Source: Yamagishiella unicocca
Lineage: Eukaryota; Chlorophyta; Chlorophyceae; Chlamydomonadales; Volvocaceae
NCBI GenBank assembly: GCA_003116995.1
Contig: BDSL01000140.1
Coordinates: 146,068-210,067 of the forward strand
DNA length: 64,000 bases
Direction: 5' to 3'
Positions within the stretch are counted from its first letter, which is position 1, and every line of letters starts with the position of its first letter. Below, piece by piece: positions 34,375-48,233 of the stretch. The position numbers and the translations under genes are program-made. The notes beneath the pieces are model-generated. The model was not told the DNA's origin. It was given only the letters and a program-made list of their open reading frames with translations, and searched no databases.

Positions 34375-35878
34375 AGCTAGCTTCGGTGAATTGCCGGCCG
34401 TGGGGGCCATTGGGTGTGTGAGGTGGTTCCATGATGTGCTCCTCTTCCCCTCCGACCCCGGAATAAGGCTGTGACATCGTAGGTTGGGCCATGGGGTCCA
34501 GCCTCCTACGATCCGTAGCGCTACGGAGAGCTGGGAGGGCGAGTATTGGCTGCAGCAGCTGTGGGACTATGTAAGGCAAGGATGGAGCGTAGGATGCACA
34601 TTGTTGGCGTGTCGTGTTGATCATGGGCGGCAGAGGCCGACGCCGAAGAGTGCGAAGGCCGGCAGGTGCGGGTGTCCGCATTCGTGCCGGTGCTTTGGTG
34701 AGGTGATGTGCCACGAGGGCAGCGGCAGTGGGGTACTCGATGTGGTAGCTCAGGGCAGGGAGGTCAGGCAAGCTGGGAGCCCCGGGGGTTGTTGTACCAA
34801 CGCGCATGAAGTGATGGGGATGGCGATGTGGTGCGGTTTGGCAAGTACGGCATCGGATTACGTGGACGCAGGCTGGAATTGAAAGCGATCAGTAGTGGTG
34901 TTACAGATTCCGCGGACGGTGTTTGGGGGCAGCCCTTTAACGTTTAACCCCTCCCCCGCGCCTGGAAACGCTGGGCGTCTCGAAAGGAGGGCAGCGATAG
35001 GGCTTTGGCGCGGCGCGGGAGGCGGTGGTCGCACCTGGGGGCAGGTTGCAGACCGCCCCGCGGCGGCGCTGACTGCTGCGATTGTTGTTGGCTGGCGGGG
35101 TATCTAATTGTGCGACGACCGTCGGCTGACAGACAGAAGAATATCCCAGTGACCCTTGTTCCCAACTGGTATCAGTCGTACAGAGGCATCAGGAGCTCCC
35201 AAGGCAGAGCATAGCGTGGCGGTCTAGTTGTGCTGTCTGTGCGAAGCACATTATTGATATTATATTCCTTTTGACGAAACGTCTACCCTAGTAGGTGTCA
35301 GCCCTGTTGTGTCAGGGTTTAGGAGAGCAGATTGCTGCCGGTCCCCTCTGCAGCTTAGTGTGGCGGTGGTCTGCACCGCGTGATGGCCATTCTTTTGTGG
35401 TTCTCCGCTCTCTTCTTAAGTATTCTGCTTTGGTGGGCATGCGTTTAAAGGTGTACCGGGGTGTACTTTAAGGGCAATGTGGTGAGGGTATGCCGCTGGT
35501 GGAGTGGAGCACCAAGCTTTGCCCATAGCGTGCCGGAGACCTTACAGCTGAAGGCTTAGTGATGGTGAGGTGAGACGTGTAGTGTCGGTAGGCAGCTACG
35601 GACCAGTCCTCGGCTCAGCGGTAGGGCCAGCCGGTTACTGGTAGTTGCGATGTTCGGTCGCGGCCTTCTGAGGCAGCGGCTCACGTGCCTTTTCACGGCT
35701 CACGTGCTGGGTTTCGATGCCCTGGTGATCCCTAGTGATGTATCTTGATACCTTCTTTTGCTTGTTCTTGTGAGAGCACTTACGGCAACTGTCAACCCGT
35801 GGCGATGCAGGCTACTGCAACGGTACAGTGCGGTACGTGCGGTTGGAACTGCAAGCCGCAGGCACTTTCTTTACCATG

Positions 35879-35883
35879 TTACA
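35879..35883 (-). terminator. TGTAA poly(A) signal, RCC1-repeat gene
   Basis: TTACA on the + strand, so TGTAA on the - strand, 80 nt after the stop at 35963. It sits in the small palindrome ACCATGTTACATGGT. Confidence 0.5.
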
Positions 35884-35962
35884 TGGTGGTGGTCGCTACA
35901 GTGGACCCTGCCGGCCATGGAAGGTATAGACAGGAGTGCTAGGGCTGCTACCGCCCTCGCCT

Positions 35963-38900
35963 TCATCCCCCTCGTCCTCCAGGCAGCAAAGGCGCGCGGC
36001 TCTCCCGGCTGCTTGACTTCAGTGCTTGGGTCCAGGACCGTGCCACCTGCGGATTGGAACGAGGACGGCATGTCCCGGAGCATCAGTGGCGGCCAGCGAC
36101 GACGGCAGCAACAGCGGGGAAAATACGATGTGTTTGCGTACGCACCTCAAGGCATACCCGTGTGCCCACGCAACGGCCTATCCGTCGCGCCGCAGCACGA
36201 TTGCCGAGCCCCACTGTCTCATCCCAGGCTGGTATGCCAGGACCCAGCCAGGCCTCTCCTGAAGTGCCGCCTCACGTCCTCGCCCCTCGCAGCCGGTCCC
36301 CACGTACCTGGATGATCGCCGCGGTGTGGTTGTGGCCGCAAGCGACCCGCCGGAACAGCCAACCCAGGTTCGAGTCCTGGTAGTTAAAAGGGTCGCCGTT
36401 GTCCTGCCGAAACACCTCGCCGGGGAGGATCTGCGCGAGCCAAACAGGAGGCGCGAAATGAGACGCTGTCCTCGGGGCTTTCTGCACGTATGGGCGCACT
36501 TCATGGCCAAAAAGGAAATGGCGCCACAAGCCATACCGCCTGCCCACAACCCCCATAAGCCAAGCATCAGCCCCTTCCCACACGCCGCTACTCGCCTCAA
36601 GCTTGGTCACCAGTGTGGGTGCGGGCAGGTCCGCTCCCGCCCCCACCCCCAGCTGCCCGCCCCCACTGCGCAGTAGAGCGGACGCTCCAGGGGAGCCATC
36701 CGTGCCGCCCCTGGCTGCGGCGGCTGCCACCGCCTCCCCCCACCCCTCCTCGCGGCTGTCGCCCGCTGTCGGCTCCGCCAGCCGGGGCAGCGACAGGGCG
36801 CCAGGGCCCGCCACCATGCCGCCCCAGCCCCAGGTGTATAGGCGCCCATCGGAGGAGGTCCCTGGGCGGGTGGACGGATGGGCGCGGGGTCATTAGCTGC
36901 ACCGGGCTAGTGGCCGACGTAGGGCGGGACGGCGGGGCATTAGAGGAATGTGTGCGCGGGGGCGGAAAGGATTTGCGCACGCCAGGGCCGGCTTGAAGCC
37001 ACCCTCCGCGGTACCATAGCCCTATCCGATATCCCACCATGTACGGTTAATATACACGTGTTTACGCTACCCTCCCCCCACTTCCGCACACCCACCCATC
37101 GAACCCGCCTCTCCTCTCCCTTTCTCCTCCTCACCCTCCTCCGCCCAGCTCTCTCTTCCGCCCGCCCATTCACCCACCCGCACTGTGCGCAAACCCAGCC
37201 GCCACGTCCGTGAACCAGAACTTGAACAGGGTGGGTCGGGGAACCAGCAGCCCGGGGCCGGGCCCCGGCGCCCTGCCCAGGCCCATGCAGCCTGACCCGA
37301 CCCGGTCCGACCCCCACACGTGGACCCGCTCATCGTCGCGGCAAGCCAGCGCATGAGCAGCCCCCAGGGCGACACGGCGGGTCAGGCGCATGCTGGGCAC
37401 ATCGATCTGAGGGCAGGGACGAGGAGGCGAGCGTCGGAGGTGAGCGTCCGGCGGGAGCGGGAGCATTGGGTCGTGGAGCATTGGGTCGTGGAGCATTGGG
37501 TCTGTTTTTGCGTGAGCGAGCGGGAGGCGACCCTCAGCGTGCAAAACCCCGAAACCTGATTGGCCGTGCGGCTCCAGATATGTAATATGCGCGTGTCGTG
37601 CAGTACATCGCGGGCCCACGTGGCGCCGTACACAAACGCAGCCCCTCACCACCCTAGCAGCGCCCGCCTTTGACCTCACCTGCTCGGCCTCCCCACCTCA
37701 ACCCACCCCCACCCACCATCCTCGGCTCCCACTCGTCCTCGCCGCCGCCGCCGTGCCCCAGCTGGTGCAGCCCGCCCAGCCCCCACGAGTACACCCGCCC
37801 CGCGTCATCCGTACATGCTGACGTGGCAGGGCCAGCGAAGACTTTGGCCACCCGCACACCCTGCAGACCGGCGCCGTCGATGCATCGCGGCAGCCACTCG
37901 ACCCATGGGTCGTTTCTGCCGCAGTCCGCGGCCCCCGCGCTCCCTGTAACAGGCCCGAGCCGGGAACGCGTTGGGTCAACCAGGTCATAGACAGTTACGA
38001 GCCCTGACGAAAAAGCAGCATGAGAGGGACGAGCCGTGACAGGAACACTGCAAATACCGTAAGCTGGCAAATGCCGTAAGCCAGCCGGCCAGCCAGCCAG
38101 CCAGAAGGTACCGCAGTCAGGAGGCCCCCCGCTTTTTGGAACAGGGCTTTCTGGGGGTTAGGGAAGGCAGGCCTGGCGGCCTGCAGCCGCAACCCTTCCC
38201 GGGGGTCGCAACCCACCTGCTTGCGACGCGTCCTTCGCGGCCGGTGCGCCCGGGTCCCGGCCCAGCCCCAGGCGGCCGCTGCCCCCCGTGCCCCAGGCGA
38301 ACACCCGGCCCTGCTCCGTCACCGCCAGCGAGTGCGACCCGCCCGCCGCCACCGCAACCACACGCGCACCTGCGACGGGGCCCGGAGGGCGGGGAGACGA
38401 GGAGGAGTGGGGGGGACAGGGAGAAGGCTACGGCTGGTAGAGCAGTGTACGGTCCCATGAGGTCCCATGAGGCCCTATGAGGTATCAAGAGGTCCCATGA
38501 GGTTTCAAGAGGTCTCATGAGGCCCCATGAAGTGCCGTGAGTTCCAGGGTTGCATCACAGAACTGTATCCCCAGCTGTGCCGCCCCTCGGACCACATGTA
38601 CTTTGAACCTACGTCCCACGCCATACTGATGCAGCTGCCGGGTCCCCACTGCCGCCTCCCTCGCGCCGCACCGGTCAGCGCCTCCACGAGCGTCGGTCGG
38701 GCGGTGCCGCGCTCCGAAACCGAGGCCTCGCGGCCGACCCCCAGCTGCCCGGCCGTGTTGCACCCAAACGCATACACCCGACCGCTCTCTGGGAGGTTGC
38801 ATGGAGGGCAGAGCAAGGGGCAGGAGCACAGGATTATTGTTTTAGTTGTAATTCATCTTATTGAACAGTAACTACATCCCAGATCACTCAGCTTAGGGGC

Positions 38901-40018
38901 CCCAGCTGCCTCGCAGGCGGAGGAACGGGTGCGGACCGTGGCGGCGCCTGCAGACAGGCAGCACCCCCTCCCCCAAAACGCCTGTTATAAACGGTTATTT
39001 CTGGCACTCCACGGGTCTCCCTCGAAATCCCCCAAAAGGTCCCCTCTGAAACAGCACGGCTGCGCACTGCCACCTGCTTGCCCTCGCCGGCTCCGAGACC
39101 CACCCGTCAGGCACAGCGTGTGAGCATCGCCGGCCGCCACCGCCGTCACTGGCTCGGGCAGCAGCACATTGCCGGGGTCCTGGGGGCGACGATAAGGAGG
39201 AGGGGGAGGGGGAGGGGGTGGGTCCGAGACAGGGGTCTCAGAGGAGCGGCCGGCCTCGCCAGCCCGCGCCCCGTCAGCCAGCGGATGCACATTCCCGGCT
39301 GGGGGGTTTGTGGAACGGATAACAAGGAACACGAATCGACAGCGGTACGCAAGGGCTGGAGCGCAGAAAAACCACCAGGCCGAATGAGCGCCGCGCCGGG
39401 CACCTACGGCAACAGTACGGCAGCAGAGCAGCCTGGGATCTCCCCGATCACGATACGGTTCCCCCGGACAGACGGCCCTGGAGCCGGGGCCGCACCCACC
39501 TCCGCGCTGGCGGCACCGGGCGAGTGGCCCAGCTGGCCCCGGCTGTTCAAGCCGAACGTAAACAGCAGGCCGCCGCCTGGGGTGAGGCGAGGCCGTGAGG
39601 GCGAGGGTGGGGAGGGGGGCGAGGTCATCATGAGGGCGAGGGTGGGGAGGGCGGCGAGGGGCAGTGACCGTGTGGAAGAACCGCTGTGGGCGCTTGGAGG
39701 GAAGTGATGGCGATGCTTATGAGCGCGATGGTGGGTCTGTGCCCGGGTGGAGTTGGTGGCCGGCGGCACTCCTGCATTGCGCTGAGGCTCCAGACTGGCG
39801 CAGGTGCCCGCCGGGAGAGGTATCGGAACATGAGACCCCCTACCCGCCTTCTCACGTGTGACTACGGCTGTATGCGCACCGCCCGCCGCCACGGAGTCAA
39901 GGTCATACTTGGCGAGCGCCATGCAGACCCTCGGGACGGTCACGCTGGAAAGCGCGGTTGCGCCCAGCCCAAGCCGTCCGTGTTCGGCGTTGCCGAAGCA
40001 AACGAGGAGACGATGCAT
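35963..40018 (-). CDS. RCC1-repeat (beta-propeller) protein
   Basis: Ten exons on the - strand: 39856-40018, 39500-39576, 39104-39179, 38672-38788, 38217-38369, 37717-37943, 37178-37406, 36584-36861, 36308-36430, 35963-36046; 508 codons. Repeats of the regulator-of-chromosome-condensation type run through the whole protein: FGNAEHGRLGLG, LLFTFGLNSRGQLGH, GRVYAFGCNTAGQLGVG, GRVFAWGTGGSGRLGLG, GRVYSWGLGGLHQLGHG, ERVHVWGSD and GRLYTWGWGG, with the linking VAAGG.H and AAGDAHTLCLT segments. This predicts a seven-bladed propeller with no other domain. The partner (a Ran-like GTPase, UVR8-type photoreceptor or other) cannot be told from the repeats; the Trp cluster typical of UVR8 was not found. The exon 8 donor is uncertain: GTGTGG at 36583 was used, but a GC donor (GAG|GCGAGT) 12 bases upstream would also keep the frame. 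Confidence 0.82.
37461..37502. repeat. 15-bp tandem repeat in an RCC1 gene intron
   Basis: GAGCATTGGGTCGTG occurs nearly three times in a row in intron 6. Confidence 0.8.
38450..38532. repeat. Degenerate 11-bp repeats in an RCC1 gene intron
   Basis: Variants of GGTCCCATGA, GGCCCTATGA and GGTTTCAAGA follow one another about seven times in the fourth intron. Confidence 0.7.
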
Positions 40019-40573
40019 TCTGGGCTAGCGGGGGTAAGCTGGGGCGGGGCTGGAGCGATTGAAGCGGCGCCAGGCAAGGTGGATGCAAACGGAGAGCACC
40101 TTGATTGTTGTCATGTGGATCACCCGACTAAGTACATGCGGTGCTGATGCGCCCGTAATTTGGCTACCATGGCCTGGGCCTGGCTGTGAGCTCTTCATCA
40201 GTATGGCATAAATGATCACAGTCGCGGGTTGCTACATGAGATTTTAGAGTGCAATGTTGTTCTCATGAGGCAATGCTTCCCACAGCTGCGGTTATTTCGG
40301 TGTTCGGGAGCAGTTTCAAAAATTCCAAACTTCAATGAAGCTGGACATGAGAGCAACTGCGGAGACTTGGGGTTTAATCCCAAAACATAACAGACCATTA
40401 TCGCATTTCGTGTCCAGCAAATTTGCAGAAACCATGTTGAGGCACCCAGCAGCGTGGGCCTTATTTGTCGTATTGCCTAGATCCTATTCATTCAGATCGA
40501 CAATCACTCCTCAAAAAAACTTACCACCTTTACCCCATACTGCTTGCTACCTCCTTTACACATCCAACTAAAG
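40019..40573. promoter_or_regulatory. Divergent promoter region, RCC1 gene and PBG deaminase gene
   Basis: 555 bp between two start codons that point apart. The DNA is AT-richer than its flanks. No clear TATA box was found on either strand. Confidence 0.45.
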
Positions 40574-43371
<2,798 letters not shown>

Positions 43372-45893
43372 GCGGTTCGACGCGCCGAGCAAGGAGGGAC
43401 CCGTGCACGCGTCTCCGAGGTGCTGATCGTGGGCGTTGCCAGACTGCCACCTACCCAGGGGCGCTTGATTATGGATCACTTGCCCTGCGCTCTAATCCGC
43501 AACGCGGTGATACGGACGCCTAAGTGTGGTTCTCGCACCCAGGGGGGGATGGGGCTTATGCTGCGGGCTGCGCTACGCCGTGAAGTAGGTAACTTCAGTA
43601 CTTGACACGCGCTGTGGGTTGTTTGGGAGGTGGAGGATGCGGCGGCGACGTGCACGTGGCTAACACCGTCGCACCGACGTCATGACTTAGACTTGTTGGC
43701 ATTTATTCGTGTTGTGAGGAACCGACTGGTGACCGTGTTTGACTTCTGGACCTGACCGACTTTCACGTAAAAACGCCGCAGCGGCTGAACGCGCTGACGC
43801 TGCAGCGGCTAGTCGTGCTTTGCTTCCTGCGCCCTTTAGATTGCGCGGGCTCTTCGGGACCCCAACCGGCGCAATCAGCCTTGCTGTGGTTTACATATGG
43901 GGAGCTGAGATGTGATGTGTGTGTGTGCTGTAAATTGAGGGCAGACCTAGCTGAGAGCGACCGGCTGTAGTACGCAGCCAGCGGCAGAGTATCGGAGCAC
44001 CGTTCGTGGGGCCACTTTGTTTCCTGTTCGGCCTTAATGCAGGCGATAGGGCGGGGGCCACGGAGGCCACGTGGTGTTACTGACAATCCGGACCGGACCG
44101 TCCCCAGTGGATTTGGGTACCTTTCCTCGCGGGGCAGGGGTGCATTATCTGGGGCGTAGGGGGCCACACACGCTGCGGCGCGTGTTAGTATTGCTATGAC
44201 AGAAGCAGGAGGGTAGTCTGGCTGCAGCCAGCGCGCACCGCGTGCGTGCCTCTCAACCGGCTGTCTCGCGTTGGGCAGGACGAAGGAGCTGAGCCGCCGG
44301 CATGTTATCGTGGCACAGCCCATCACCACGAAGGAAGCTAGTTATGCGACGAGCATGCAACACGATGTTCTCGCCTGGCACTGCAACATCAATAACATGA
44401 TGGAACCGCGCTCCGAGAAGTGTGCAAGGTGTAAGCAACTGTCCTGATTCGTTTTATGACTCTGCCAATCAAATAGTCCATAAACAGTAGCGAGGGCCAC
44501 ATGCATATATGCAGTCCGCATATAAACCAAGTGTTAGTTCATTGCTAGCTTGACTGACGTTACACGACATTGTCACATCCAACGTAACTTAATAGCCTCT
44601 ACCTGTCATCACCAGCCAGGCACCAGTCGATTGTAACCGTCCAAAGCACCGGCTCCTCCACTCTATTTAGCATCACCAGCCAGCGACCAGTCGCTTGAAT
44701 AGACGTGCCCTGAACCCACCTATGTATGCATCCTTGTACGGTATGAATAACGAGCTGCTCAATGAAAGCGATGCCCAGAGGTCAATGAAAGCTCAACGTC
44801 AGTCCGAAGACGCTAGGCGAAAACGCCACAAACTGAGTCATTCAGTGCTACCCCTCGGCTACTTGGGTCGTGAACGCAATCATCACGAGTCACTACATCG
44901 CTCACTCGTCACCTACCTCCCCCCACGGCATATATGTGCAGGCAAGCACTGTGCGGGCAAGCACTGTGCGGGCGTACGTGACGCCCAGCTCAGTTGTGCA
45001 GGGCCCGTGCCCAACCGGAGCGATACGTCTCTCTCCCTCGCGACCCTGTCGCATTGCCTTGCCTCTGCAGCACCAGCATAGGCCGCATTAGACAACAAGC
45101 CAAGGCCGCACCAAGCGACTTGTTGCACTGCGCGAGAACACCCAACGTCACAGCTGCGCCTACTGTGGTGCAAACGGCGACTACAGCTCTCTTCCCATGC
45201 CAGTACAGGACTGCGCCTGCGCTGTCAGACGGCCCCACCAACAGCCGGACCGACCGCGCACAAATCGCAGTCACTGAAAGCAAAACCACAGCAGCAACAA
45301 GGTCACGTACTTCTTAGTGCTTCGGAGAACCAGACGTTGCTGGAGGAGATGAACTCGAGCCCAGGCCGCCTCCCAGGCCCCTCTGCTTCGCGCGCCCCCT
45401 GACAACACAAGATGGGCCCTCGAGAGGGCGTGGCCGCTGCAAGCTGCAACCCCGCAGCGCCGCTTGCATCTCCGTTCCTATGCACAAGTCAGTGCACGAT
45501 TTCGCCTGCGAGCCAGTTGCTGAATGCAACCGGCAACCAGCGCTCGCATGCACGGACGACCCGCCCCTGCACGCTCGTGCGGCCACCCGCTCAGCCCCCC
45601 GCCGCCCCGCAACATGCACCCTGCCGCAACCCTAATACCCCTCGTCATTTCCCGCTCCTGCAAACCACAATGGCGGCCGCAAACCTTACGGACCGTAACC
45701 CACACGGCGACGCCCTATTAGGCCAAAAGCGAATCAGCCAGCGCCCTGCTCGATCCTCCACCCGCCAGGAAACAGGGACGTGTTGCCAAAAGAACAGGTC
45801 GCCAACGCCTGACGACCTCTCACCACATGACCTCACCTCCTCAACGAACCCATTTCGCGGCAAACGGTTTCGCGCCAACACGGCGAGGGATAC
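43372..45893. other. Convergent intergenic region, PBG deaminase and sterol desaturase
   Basis: 2.5 kb without a supportable gene. The PBG deaminase 3' UTR should end after TGTAA 43929-43933. No TGTAA was found on the - strand close to the desaturase stop. A short direct repeat (GGCAAGCACTGTGCG, twice) lies at about 44940-44972. Confidence 0.5.
43929..43933 (+). terminator. TGTAA poly(A) signal, PBG deaminase
   Basis: TGTAA about 560 nt after the stop at 43371. Confidence 0.5.
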
Positions 45894-47719
45894 CTACTGA
45901 CACTTCTTTCCCCCGGTGGTGACGGTGGCGGCTGCCCCGGCAATCACGGCATTGGGGACTGCTGAATCTGCCTTCCCAGACACACGCGCCTGCTTGTCCG
46001 CTTCGTATTGCTCGGGCGTGTGCATCGTGCCCATAAGCCAGTCCATAAAAATAAAATAGTGGCCATAGTTATGCTTATAGGTTGTGTGGTGGATGGCGTG
46101 GTACCCACCGCCCATGACAGGCCATACACGACCGTGAAGGCAATCGTGGATGTTTGCCGTCCACACGCCGGTGGCGAAGAGCAGGATCTCGTGCGTCAGG
46201 AAATGCATGGGGCAGTAGAAGAGCGTCCAAGTGTACGGCACGGCCTGCAAGATGCCGTCGATGGGGTGGAAAGCCAGTCCGGCGAAGGGTGACAACGTGT
46301 GCTCCTTGTTGTACTTGTGGTGGTCGTAGTGCAGCATCCTGGGGGGGCGCGGATTGGAAGGGTTTATAAGGAGCGGTAGGGTAGCCGTGAGGAGTGGAAC
46401 AGAGGCAACACAATCTGAGGTGCCATACACGCGGTATCGATACGTCAAGCCCGGGCCCTGTCCAAATACGAGGGGCTACATAGCCAGGCGGCACCAATCC
46501 GAGCCATGTACTGCCCCGGTTCCACAGTTTTTTTGTCCGTAAGTCGGTGATCCCCCCGCCTCCGGCTGACTCACTTGTATGCCCACTTGACGTCGTGAAG
46601 CCCCCGGTGCATCCAGTAAACACCGAACTCTACCGACGCCATATAGAGGAAGAAGTAAAGGACGTAGGCCGGCAGGCCAACGTTCTCAACGCGAGGGTAC
46701 GCACGGGTCCACCCTTTCTCGGCTGCCATCTCAGTGATTGTGGGTAACATTGAGTACAGCGGCATGGCCCAATTAGAAACCTGGCAGGATCGGGGGTGGG
46801 GACAAACAAGGAGCATTGGTCAAGAAGAGAAAGGACGCAACGTGGCGATTACCATGCAATCGACTGGACCGGCCGTCGCCTACCCGTCGTAACCCCCCCT
46901 CAACACCACCCTGACAACGTAGAGCTTACCCTGATCTGCTCGGCCACGTCCTTGAACGCGGGCATAGTTTCGGACGTGAAGAGCTTGTCCCCAAAGCAGA
47001 AGTAGATGTAGTAACTCCACACTGCGCCTATGCCGAAGTACACGACCGCGCAGAGAATCCAGCACCGGAGCCACGTCTGCCAGAAGTGGGGTATTTGCTC
47101 GCGTACGCTATCGGGAAAGATCCACATGACGAGGTCGTTCTTCCAAGCGTTCTCCTCCAGCAAAAGGCGCATGCGCTCCTCCTTAGGCATGTCCGCCATC
47201 GTAGCGAACGACGAGAACCATTCCCGCAGACCACTGCACACACCATTGGACAGACGTATGAGGGAACAATAGTTAACAACACTCACACGCATCGTAACAC
47301 GAGTCTGTGGCAAGGCTTGACCAACGTGACTTGCCGCGCGTTGAAGCGCGACAGGCCCGCAGCCGCCAGCAAACAAAGCGCTAGTGGCAAGGTTACAGAC
47401 GTATCCACTTTCACAGGTACCGAATAAACTATGGTAGCGGACGGGAAACTGACCTACTGGCATCTGCCGCGTCCCCCCGTACCTGAAGAGCGCTCCCGAC
47501 TGCCCTGTTACCACCAACGTCGACGGCTTTGAATGCAAACCCTGCAGCAGAAACATCCACAGCCGCTCAGCTATGCACGGAAAGGATGGAAGTGGCGTCC
47601 CGATCGTTCGCAGGACGCACCTCCACCGGCTTGGCGTCGTGTGTCAAAAGGTGGCTAGAGGCAAGAACAACACCAAAAACAGCAACGAACAAGATTGTTC
47701 GTGTGAGTGTACTGGCCAT
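45894..47719 (-). CDS. ERG3: Delta7-sterol C5(6)-desaturase, ER membrane
   Basis: Five exons on the - strand: 47621-47719, 47483-47541, 46930-47233, 46575-46780, 45894-46338; 370 codons. It puts the C5 double bond into ergosterol-type sterols (yeast ERG3, plant STE1/DWF7). The three histidine boxes that bind the di-iron centre are complete: HRGLH, HYDHH and HAIHH, followed by [16 protein letters not shown] and [17 protein letters not shown] also match the family, and several hydrophobic helices are present. The last residues are KKCQ, a dilysine (KKxx) ER-retrieval signal. The first two exons are the least certain part: they add a hydrophobic segment (about residues 8-22) not present in the plant enzyme, joined by good donors (GTGCGT, GTACGG) and matching phases. 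A shorter protein starting at the ATG of MADMPKEE (47199) is the alternative. Confidence 0.88.
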
Positions 47720-48233
47720 CTTAACCCGAGACGGGCCTAGTGGCCCGGTGATTGTATGTGAGTGATGAGCGTCCAGTATTTTCGGAATCAATACTTAGGG
47801 GCTACAGGACCTACCATAGCAAGTATCGATACAATGTAATATCATAACAGATGGAAAAATTCATAACCCACTGGGTAGCCCCTGCCTTCCTTGTAGCCAT
47901 GCATGATTGCCGTACATAGTCCCTCCAGTACCGGTCGGATTACTGCACAACCATTTCAAAAATAGAGCGCGAGCATCAGGCGCTAGCAAGCCCAGCGGAC
48001 AGGTGCAGTTGCTCAAGCTGCAACGCGCAAACTTTTACGTGTTCAGTGTTCAAAATTTTATGCCGAGTTTGCACATTCAATAACTAAGTTTACCCTTAGG
48101 TATGTAATCCTTAAGGTTAATACTTATCAGCCGCCACGACTGACCCAATTTGGGATACCGCAGAGGCACAACGCCAGTCCAGCAGCACAGCAGCTTCCTG
48201 CTTTGCTTCCTGTGATATTGGCCATCTTTAAGG
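47720..48233. promoter_or_regulatory. Divergent promoter region, sterol desaturase and SET gene
   Basis: 514 bp between divergent start codons, AT-rich, no clear TATA box on either side. Confidence 0.4.

Larger units (their letters stand above)
34245..35962. other. Convergent intergenic region, starch synthase and RCC1 gene
   Basis: No gene found. Contains TGTAA at 34370-34374 and 34570-34574 for the starch synthase, and TTACA (TGTAA on the - strand) at 35879-35883 for the RCC1 gene. The 1.3 kb between them shows no conserved frame. Confidence 0.55.
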
